This document shows positions 7,356 to 11,732 of a DNA stretch of 11,732 bases, piece after piece. The position numbers and the translations under genes are program-made. Source of the stretch: Gaiellasilicea sp031371615 (GTDB taxonomy: Bacteria; Actinomycetota; Thermoleophilia; Gaiellales; Gaiellaceae). The DNA is taken from NCBI GenBank assembly GCA_031371615.1, contig JANMJY010000172.1, positions 1 through 11,732 on the forward strand. The letters are read 5' to 3'. The stretch's first letter is position 1. Each line of letters begins with the position of its first letter. Under the pieces are notes generated by a model that ran no database searches, was not told where the DNA came from, and saw only the letters and a list, made by a program, of their open reading frames with translations.

Positions 7356-7776
7356 GACCGAAGGTTACGTCGCCGTCGATCACGATTCGCCGGCTGTGCT
7401 CGTCGACGTGCTCGAGGCGGACCGAGACCCGCACAGAGGGCAGCGCACTTCGAGCCGCCTCCGGCCACTCGACGAAGACGATCGCGTCGTCGAAGTACGG
7501 CTCCAGATCGCCCCACTCGGCCGCCGACACGGACGTGAACCGGTAGAGGTCGAGATGGGAGACGTCCGGGTTGCCTTCGTAGCGGTGGCCGATCGTGTAC
7601 GTCGGGCTCGTCACCGGCGCCGTCACTCCGAGGGCGCGGCAGGCTCCGCGCACGAACGTCGTCTTCCCCGCACCGAGCTCACCGGAGACGGCGACGACGT
7701 CGCCGACGGCGAGCTCGCGGGCAAGTCGCGCCGCGATCTCCTCGGTCTCGTTAGAAGAGGCCGAGTTGAACTGCAA
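7321..7776 (-). CDS. tsaE: t6A biosynthesis ATPase TsaE
   Basis: TsaE is the P-loop ATPase that resets the TsaB-TsaD complex between catalytic cycles. The 151-residue product has Walker A GELGAGKTT (32-40), the SPTY motif (57-60), HLDLYR (74-79) and the Walker-B-like VFVEWPEA (100-107), all standard for the family and of normal length. The only sensible start is TTG at 7774-7776, which places the usual ETEE-containing helix near residue 10; GAAGGTG lies about 7 bases upstream. This start overlaps the end of the glycosylase gene by 26 bases and the gene's own end overlaps tsaB by 35 bases. It joins the DNA-repair gene to the tRNA-modification genes in one probable transcript. Confidence 0.95.
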   Translation of the reverse strand: MQFNSASSNETEEIAARLARELAVGDVVAVSGELGAGKTTFVRGACRALGVTAPVTSPTYTIGHRYEGNPDVSHLDLYRFTSVSAAEWGDLEPYFDDAIVFVEWPEAARSALPSVRVSVRLEHVDEHSRRIVIDGDVTFGHAADPGLRHRD

Positions 7777-9481
7777 GGTCCGGCACCTTCGCCCGCTCGG
7801 GGTCGGGGTCGGGCTCGGGCTCGGACTCGACGATCGACACCGGCCCGGCCAGGGGCTTCCCGAGCAGCTCCGGGATCCGGGCGAAGTCCTGCTCGAGCAC
7901 CGCGAGCATCGAGCGGGTGTACAGCGCTGCGGCCGGGTGGTAGAGCGGAAAGAGCGTGACCTCGTTGCCGCCGAGCGCCACCTGTTGCGGCATGCCGTGC
8001 ACCCGCGTGATCCCCGTCGGCTTGCCGGACAGGAGCTTGGTCGCGAAGTTGCCGAGCGTGGCGACGAGCGTCGGCTCGATCAGCTCGATCTGGCGGAACA
8101 GGTGCGACTCGCACGCCTCGATCTCCTCGGGCTGCGGGTCGCGGTTGCCCGGCGGGCGGCAATTGTGAACGACACCGCCCGCAGTGACGAAGTTGTGCGT
8201 GCCCTCCACATCAATGCAGAAGAACGTGGTGTCCGTCCGAGCGAGATCTGTGATGAGCTCGACGTCGATCTCGTCGTACATGACCTCGGGTGTGCCCGAG
8301 TCGAGTCGCGAGGGATCGAAGGGAATCCGCGTCTCGACCTCGGGATGAAGCTTGTACCGCATCGACGGCGGGACGTATGCCGCAATGCGCTCCGCGAGCA
8401 CCCTAGTGGTCGCCACGTCAAAGTACAGCCGCTGCCGAGACGCCTTCGCCGGCAGACCGAGCCGAGCGAGCCCCTGCAGCAGGATCTGGAGATCGGCGTG
8501 GTCGAAACAGTTCGTTGCGATCTCCGCCAGAGGCTGGCGCCCTCCCTCTCTGATCCGTGTGTATCCGTCGTCCATGAACCAGAAAGCGAGCATGCGTTCG
8601 TTCAGCCGGTCCGCCAGCCAGTCAGGCACCCGCTTTCGTCCGTCGTAGAAGTCCCGGCGTAGGACACTGAGAGCCCGATGGGCGAGAGTACGAACCTGAA
8701 CGGCGGGATACATGGGTGCTCCACCGGCAACGGCCGCCACCGACAGAGATTGGAGGCGCGGCTCGAGCTCCTCGAGGAGACCCGCCTTGAACTCCGCGTA
8801 CTCGAGCTGCCGTTGGGAGTGCGAGAAGGCGAGATGCGCCGACGCCGCGTTCAGGTGACCATCGCCGAGAACCGTCCCGCAGACCACATCGCGGGCTAGA
8901 GGGCTCAGCCCTTGACCGGTTGCTATGCGGTCCTCCTCTCGGAGCTCCTCCACAGGGACATAGCCCCGCTCCGTCATGACGGGGTGATCGCCCGTCAGCT
9001 CGATGCCGACGCGGCCAAGACCTGCGTGCTTCGCCGAGCGGTACGTGAGCCGGTAGACGTCACGGTCGCCTAGCGGCGTCGCATGCCAGCCGGTCACCCG
9101 GCGGTGTACGAGCTCGCCTTGGCCGTCAACGGACATGACTGACCCGGCATATCGCGACCTCACGAGTCGTCCGATCCGGTCCCAGGATCCGTCAGCGAGC
9201 TGAACCTGAGCGGTGTATCTCAAGCACTTGAGGACGTTCGCAATGTAGACGTCTGTCCGCGAGAGCCCGATCCCGTTCAGCAGCTTCTCGAGCAGCTGGC
9301 CGGCCTGGCCCACGAATGGAACGCCCTGCTGGTCCTCGTGGAAGCCGGGCGCCTCGCCGACGAACATCAGCTCGGCGCTGGGATCGCCGGACCCGAACAC
9401 GACCTGCGTCCGCGTCGCCGAGAGCGGGCAGCGCATGCAGCCCAGGGTCTCGTCGCGATAGTCGCCGAGGGCGTCGATCAC
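7751..9481 (-). CDS. Family 4 uracil-DNA glycosylase precursor containing an intein
   Basis: The 576-residue precursor is a family 4 (iron-sulfur) uracil-DNA glycosylase split by a 355-residue intein; the spliced enzyme would have 221 residues, normal for the family. It removes uracil from DNA to start base-excision repair. Visible motifs are the cluster cysteines C15 and C18 (GCMRC), C441 and C457 (KCRPPGNRD after splicing, then EAC), motif A GEAPG (42-46) with VPFVGQAGQLL (54-64), and motif B HPAAAL (515-520). After an acidic, Pro-rich linker (about 552-562) the protein ends QLGLF, which matches the bacterial sliding-clamp-binding pentapeptide. Translation starts at GTG (9479-9481), no Shine-Dalgarno site is present, and a TAGACT box lies 7 bases upstream, suggesting a leaderless message. 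Without splicing the cluster could not form correctly, so activity should depend on the intein. It overlaps tsaE by 26 bases. Confidence 0.95.
   Translation of the reverse strand: MIDALGDYRDETLGCMRCPLSATRTQVVFGSGDPSAELMFVGEAPGFHEDQQGVPFVGQAGQLLEKLLNGIGLSRTDVYIANVLKCLRYTAQVQLADGSWDRIGRLVRSRYAGSVMSVDGQGELVHRRVTGWHATPLGDRDVYRLTYRSAKHAGLGRVGIELTGDHPVMTERGYVPVEELREEDRIATGQGLSPLARDVVCGTVLGDGHLNAASAHLAFSHSQRQLEYAEFKAGLLEELEPRLQSLSVAAVAGGAPMYPAVQVRTLAHRALSVLRRDFYDGRKRVPDWLADRLNERMLAFWFMDDGYTRIREGGRQPLAEIATNCFDHADLQILLQGLARLGLPAKASRQRLYFDVATTRVLAERIAAYVPPSMRYKLHPEVETRIPFDPSRLDSGTPEVMYDEIDVELITDLARTDTTFFCIDVEGTHNFVTAGGVVHNCRPPGNRDPQPEEIEACESHLFRQIELIEPTLVATLGNFATKLLSGKPTGITRVHGMPQQVALGGNEVTLFPLYHPAAALYTRSMLAVLEQDFARIPELLGKPLAGPVSIVESEPEPDPDPERAKVPDLAVQLGLF
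8162..9226 (-). mobile_element. Intein with LAGLIDADG homing endonuclease in the UDG gene
   Basis: A 355-residue in-frame insertion runs from Cys86 to Asn440 of the precursor. Block A is C-LRYTAQVQLADGSWDRI; block B is IELTGDHPVM with the TxxH pair Thr163/His166; block F is FFCIDVEGTHNFV; block G is GGVVHN followed by extein Cys441. These are the residues needed for class 1 splicing. The middle holds a two-motif LAGLIDADG endonuclease: GTVLGDGHL (Asp207) and LAFWFMDDGYT (Asp304/305). The second motif and the preceding FYDGRKRVP resemble the LAGLIDADG_2 group seen in organellar intron endonucleases. Both acidic catalytic positions are kept, so homing may still be active. Rejoining the flanks gives VLK-CRPPGNRD, an unbroken family 4 motif. 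Base composition differs from the host gene: 33/60 and 38/60 G+C in rows 8161-8220 and 8521-8580, against 47/60 in 8101-8160, consistent with horizontal arrival. Confidence 0.95.
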
Positions 9482-9488
9482 GCGGGGC

Positions 9489-9494
9489 AGTCTA
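9489..9494 (-). promoter_or_regulatory. TAGACT -10-like box before the UDG gene
   Basis: TAGACT on the minus strand ends 7 bases before the GTG start, placing the expected transcription start at or next to the start codon, which fits a leaderless message. No good -35 is seen. The same hexamer occurs before fmdB-like and the dehydrogenase gene. Confidence 0.4.
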
Positions 9495-9523
9495 CGCCCG
9501 CAGCCGGACGCCCAGGCGAGGGC

Positions 9524-9736
9524 TCAGCCGCAGCCGCAGGAGCCGCCGCAGCAACCGCCGCCGCCCCCGCCGCCGAACTTCGGCTGCGACGAGACGCCCG
9601 CGACGGCGAAGCTGGAGAGCTGCTTGAGCACGTTGCCGGCGCCGCAGTCGGGGCACGCCACCGCCTGCTCCGCGTTGCGGACGAGCTCCTCGAAGTGCGA
9701 CTCGCACTCCATGCACGCGTACTCGTAGATCGGCAT
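9524..9736 (-). CDS. FmdB-family zinc-ribbon protein
   Basis: This 70-residue protein starts MPIYEYACMEC, the typical N-terminus of the FmdB/CxxC_CxxC_SSSS regulatory-like family, with zinc ligands at Cys8, Cys11, Cys28 and Cys31 (CPDC). After the ribbon comes LSSFAV and a tail of seven consecutive glycines followed by CCGGSCGCG, adding four more cysteines that could bind a metal. The biochemical role of the family is not settled; the name comes from a putative regulator of formamidase/amidase genes. The ATG has no Shine-Dalgarno site but lies 6 bases after a TAGACT box that also contains the stop codon of the preceding gene. It is 42 bases upstream of the glycosylase gene and in the same direction. 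Confidence 0.9.
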   Translation of the reverse strand: MPIYEYACMECESHFEELVRNAEQAVACPDCGAGNVLKQLSSFAVAGVSSQPKFGGGGGGGCCGGSCGCG

Positions 9737-9742
9737 GCCTGA

Positions 9743-9748
9743 AGTCTA
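9743..9748 (-). promoter_or_regulatory. TAGACT -10-like box before the FmdB-family gene
   Basis: TAGACT on the minus strand lies 6 bases before the ATG; its TAG is also the stop codon of the ferritin-like gene. The position fits a leaderless start, and the gene has no ribosome-binding site. A -35 is not evident. Confidence 0.35.
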
Positions 9749-10078
9749 ACTGCCCGCGTCGAGCTCCTCCTCCGCTTCCTCGCCGTGCTCGACGATGTCG
9801 CCCGGCCGGAAGAGGACGCGCTTCAGCACGGCGGCCCACTCGGGCTTGCGGCGGCCGAGGAACTCGAGGTTCATGGCGAAGTGCTTGAACTCCTCCCCCT
9901 GTGCGTTCTCCATGATCGCGCGCGCGTCAGCGTCACGCTCGACGTCGAGCCGTTGTTCGTACCAGCCGATCGCCTCCGCCTCCTCGATCAGCGAGGCGCA
10001 GATCCGGGCGAAGGTGCGAACCTCCTCCGACAGCTCGTCGGGCGGCTCGTGGTACTGGTCGATCGGCACGATCGGCAC
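9746..10078 (-). CDS. Encapsulated-ferritin-like (EncFtn family) protein
   Basis: The 110-residue product begins near the family-typical QYHEPPDELS and has two helices carrying EEAEAIGWYEQR and GEEFKHFAMNLEFL. Counting from the GTG at 10076-10078, Glu33, Trp39, Tyr40, Glu63 and His66 match the ferroxidase-site set known from encapsulated ferritins (Glu32, Trp38, Tyr39, Glu62, His65 in Rhodospirillum rubrum), so iron oxidation is the likely activity. Such proteins normally assemble as a decamer of dimers inside an encapsulin nanocompartment. Here the C-terminus is short and acidic (HGEEAEEELDAGS) with no recognisable LTVGSL-type targeting peptide, and no encapsulin gene is in view. A second GTG at 10067-10069 is also possible; the open frame extends further to 10153 but would run into the divergent acetyltransferase gene and is unlikely. 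No clear ribosome-binding site is seen for either GTG. Confidence 0.8.
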   Translation of the reverse strand: MPIVPIDQYHEPPDELSEEVRTFARICASLIEEAEAIGWYEQRLDVERDADARAIMENAQGEEFKHFAMNLEFLGRRKPEWAAVLKRVLFRPGDIVEHGEEAEEELDAGS

Positions 10079-10087
10079 TCTATTGAG

Positions 10088-10675
10088 ATGACCTGGCTTG
10101 CGCCGCGTCTGGAAGGTGAGCTCGTCCGGCTCGAGCCGATGACGGCCGCGCACGAGGACGGGCTCTGGGAGGCGTCACGTGACGAACGCACGTGGCAGTG
10201 GCTGAGCGTTGCGCAGCCGCAGACACGAGAGGAGCTGCGCGCCTATCTCGACGCCGCGCTCGCAAACGCCGAGGACGGGACGGAGCTGCCGCTCGTGACG
10301 GTCCGCCGCAAGGACGGGCGCGTCATCGGCAGCAGCCGCTACCTCGCACTGCGCCCCGAGCACCTCAGCGTCGAGATCGGCTGGACCTGGCTCACCCCGG
10401 GGGCCTGGGCAACGGGCGCGAACATCGAGGCCAAGCTGCTGATGCTCGGGCACGCCTTCGAGCAGTGGGGTTGCCTGCGGGTCGAGCTGAAGACTGATGC
10501 CCGGAACGAGCGCTCGCGCGGCGCGATGCTGGCGCTGCCGGCGCAGTTCGAGGGCATCCATCGCAAGCACCTGCTCGTCCGCGGCGGCGAGCGCCGCGAC
10601 TCGGCCTGGTACAGCGTGCTCGACGACGAGTGGCCGACGGTGCGGGCGAACCTGCTTCGGCGCCTCGGTCGCTAG
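10088..10675 (+). CDS. GNAT acetyltransferase, RimJ/RimL type
   Basis: This 195-residue protein resembles the RimJ/RimL branch of GNAT enzymes, which acetylate N-termini or small amines with acetyl-CoA. The N-terminus RLEGELVRLEPMTAAHEDGL is the usual first strand and helix. GSSRYLAL (81-88), EIGWTWLTPGAW (96-107), ANIEAKLLML (111-120) and ELKTDARNERSRGAMLAL (133-150) follow the family pattern through the acetyl-CoA site, and FEGIHRKH (154-161) is near the end. The substrate cannot be inferred. I chose the ATG at 10088 because it fits the family start; the much longer open frame upstream is antisense to the ferritin-like gene. There is no good Shine-Dalgarno site. The gene is divergent from the ferritin-like gene, only 9 bases from the nearer GTG. 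Confidence 0.88.
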   Translation: MTWLAPRLEGELVRLEPMTAAHEDGLWEASRDERTWQWLSVAQPQTREELRAYLDAALANAEDGTELPLVTVRRKDGRVIGSSRYLALRPEHLSVEIGWTWLTPGAWATGANIEAKLLMLGHAFEQWGCLRVELKTDARNERSRGAMLALPAQFEGIHRKHLLVRGGERRDSAWYSVLDDEWPTVRANLLRRLGR

Positions 10676-10678
10676 CGA

Positions 10679-10684
10679 TACACT
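10679..10684 (+). promoter_or_regulatory. TACACT -10-like box before the DUF2520 gene
   Basis: TACACT fits TAnnnT and sits 40 bases before the ATG at 10725, giving a leader of about 34 bases that contains GGAG (10714-10717), 7 bases from the start. The -35 region is poor, so this is tentative. Confidence 0.3.
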
Positions 10685-10724
10685 GGGGCTGCCCGGTATC
10701 CGGCAACGGAACTGGAGCCACCAG

Positions 10725-11486
10725 ATGATCGAGAGAGCACACGTGATCGGCGCGGGACGCGCCGGGTCGGCGATCGCCGCGCGCCTGCGCGAGCGGGGCC
10801 TCAACCTTGGCTCCGACGACCCGGAGCTCGTCCTCCTCTGCGTTCCCGACCGCGCGATCGCCGAAGTGGCGCAGGCGACGGCGACCGGCCCGTGGCTCGC
10901 GCACGTCAGCGGGGCGACGCCGCTCGCCGCGCTCGACCCGCACGAGCGCCGCTTCGGCCTGCACCCGCTGCAGACCTTCACGCGTGACCGCGGCGCCGAG
11001 CAGCTCGACGGCGCGTTCGCCGCGATCACCGCGGAGACGGACGACGCCCGCCTCGTGGCCGACTGGCTCGCTCGCGTGCTCGGGCTCGAGCCGTTCCCGC
11101 TCGCCGACGAGCAGCGGGCGACCTATCACGCCGGGGCCGCAATCGCCTCCAACTACCTGGTAACGCTCCGCCGCGCAGCCGGCTCCCTGCTCGAGGCAGC
11201 GGGCGCACCGCCCGAGGCTCTCGACCCGTTGATGCGCCGAACGATCGAGAACGGATTCGAGCTGACCGGGCCGATCGCCCGCGGCGACTGGACGACAGTA
11301 GATGCGCACGTCGCGGCCATCCGGGCAGAACGCCCCGAGCTCGAGGCGATGTATGTAACTCTCGCGGAGACGACAAAGGCGCTCCTGGGAAGGTCGCCCG
11401 GAAGATCGCCGGCCTCGATGCTGGGATCGGGATCGTCGGTTTGGTGCCGACGATGGGCGCGCTGCACGCCGGCCACGCAGCGCTGA
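10725..11486 (+). CDS. Rossmann-like/DUF2520 domain protein, odd 3' end
   Basis: The ATG at 10725 has GGAG 7 bases upstream. The 253-residue frame starts with an NAD(P)-type Rossmann fold (VIGAGRAGSAIA, 7-18) that is unusually compact before LVLLCVPDRAI. The DUF2520 helical domain follows, with GLHPLQTF, YHAGAAIASNYLV and RRTIENGFELTGPIARGDW all recognisable. Relatives are often annotated as 6-phosphogluconate- or F420-dependent-NADP-like oxidoreductases, but the reaction is unproven. These genes frequently precede panC, as here. The normal homology ends around residue 222 (ETTKALLG). The last 31 residues (to QR) are an out-of-phase reading of DNA that encodes PanC one frame away, so either the true gene overlaps panC by about 90 bases or a frame disruption lies near 11388-11392 and the two were meant to be separate or fused. 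Confidence 0.85.
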   Translation: MIERAHVIGAGRAGSAIAARLRERGLNLGSDDPELVLLCVPDRAIAEVAQATATGPWLAHVSGATPLAALDPHERRFGLHPLQTFTRDRGAEQLDGAFAAITAETDDARLVADWLARVLGLEPFPLADEQRATYHAGAAIASNYLVTLRRAAGSLLEAAGAPPEALDPLMRRTIENGFELTGPIARGDWTTVDAHVAAIRAERPELEAMYVTLAETTKALLGRSPGRSPASMLGSGSSVWCRRWARCTPATQR

Positions 11487-11732
11487 TCGCCGCGGCCCGA
11501 GCCGAGTGCGACACCGTCGTCGTCAGCATCTTCGTCAACTCCGCCCAGTTCGACAACGCAGCGGACCTCGCCGCGTACCCGCGCGACGAGTACCGAGACC
11601 TCGAGGTCGCCGCCGCCGCAGGCGCCGACGTCGTCTTCGCGCCGGCTGCGACGGAGCTGTACCCGCCGGGCTTCCAGACCTGGGTCGACGTCGAGCAGCT
11701 TTCCCGGGGGCTCGAGGGAGAGCATCGCCCTG
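11441..11732 (+). CDS. panC: Pantoate-beta-alanine ligase, 5' part, start uncertain
   Basis: PanC condenses pantoate and beta-alanine with ATP to make pantothenate. In the frame of 11441 the DNA encodes the unmistakable LVPTMGALHAGH ATP-binding (HxGH) motif, then VVVSIFVNSAQFDN, DLAAYPR, DVVFAPAATELYPPGF and GLEGEHRP, in family order, before the window ends about a third of the way into the enzyme. The family has VNPxQF, so the Ser in VNSAQF is a small deviation. The first in-frame canonical codon is TTG at 11441, but that would cut off the first beta strand and preceding helix that PanC proteins normally have. The same frame upstream (11390-11440) reads KVARKIAGLDAGIGIVG, which looks like an authentic N-terminus, yet contains no ATG, GTG or TTG. 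Identity is sure; the start is not. Confidence 0.85.
   Translation, partial: MVPTMGALHAGHAALIAAARAECDTVVVSIFVNSAQFDNAADLAAYPRDEYRDLEVAAAAGADVVFAPAATELYPPGFQTWVDVEQLSRGLEGEHRP

Noticed and set aside
9785..10087. Extended N-terminus of the plus-strand acetyltransferase
   Set aside because: It is antisense to the ferritin-like gene, and the family N-terminus begins at the ATG at 10088.
11388..11394. Programmed -1 frameshift signal at the DUF2520/panC junction
   Set aside because: The sequence does not match a good slippery heptamer (the A-site re-pairing would have a central mismatch), so I report only the frame conflict.

Overview
This 11.7-kb stretch is chromosomal DNA from a high-GC bacterium. 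The gene styles and neighbourhoods (Rex preceded by a glutaredoxin-like gene, a Rossmann/DUF2520 gene preceding panC, frequent GTG/TTG starts, probable leaderless starts) point to Actinobacteriota. Thermoleophilia is a guess by resemblance, not shown by any marker here.

Layout: (1) The left edge (1-449, + strand) is the 3' end of a gene made of aspartate-rich, 13-residue thrombospondin type-3-like repeats, which converges on rex. (2) From about 10078 down to 497 everything is on the minus strand and tightly packed. In transcription order this is: an encapsulated-ferritin-like protein, an FmdB zinc-ribbon protein, a family 4 uracil-DNA glycosylase interrupted by a full-length intein, tsaE, tsaB, rimI, tsaD, a secreted S8 subtilase, a Glu/Leu-type dehydrogenase, a small glutaredoxin-like protein, and the redox regulator rex. 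(3) From 10088 to the right edge the + strand carries a RimJ/RimL-type GNAT acetyltransferase, a Rossmann/DUF2520 protein and the start of panC (pantothenate synthesis), which is cut by the window end.

How they work together: tsaE-tsaB-rimI-tsaD is the classic t6A tRNA-modification cluster, with RimI as passenger and overlapping genes throughout. The upstream glycosylase overlaps tsaE and the downstream protease overlaps tsaD, so these six are probably one transcript. The dehydrogenase has its own likely promoter and strong ribosome-binding site. The glutaredoxin-like gene and rex follow it, and rex carries an inverted repeat in its leader that suggests autoregulation.

The most notable points are: an intein placed exactly at an iron-sulfur-ligand cysteine of the glycosylase; a C-terminal sliding-clamp-type motif on the same enzyme; two genes (glutaredoxin-like and panC) whose reading frames are clear but lack any usable canonical start codon; and a ferritin-like protein with encapsulated-ferritin active-site residues but no recognisable encapsulin-targeting tail. 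I see no CRISPR array, tRNA, rRNA or insertion sequence.
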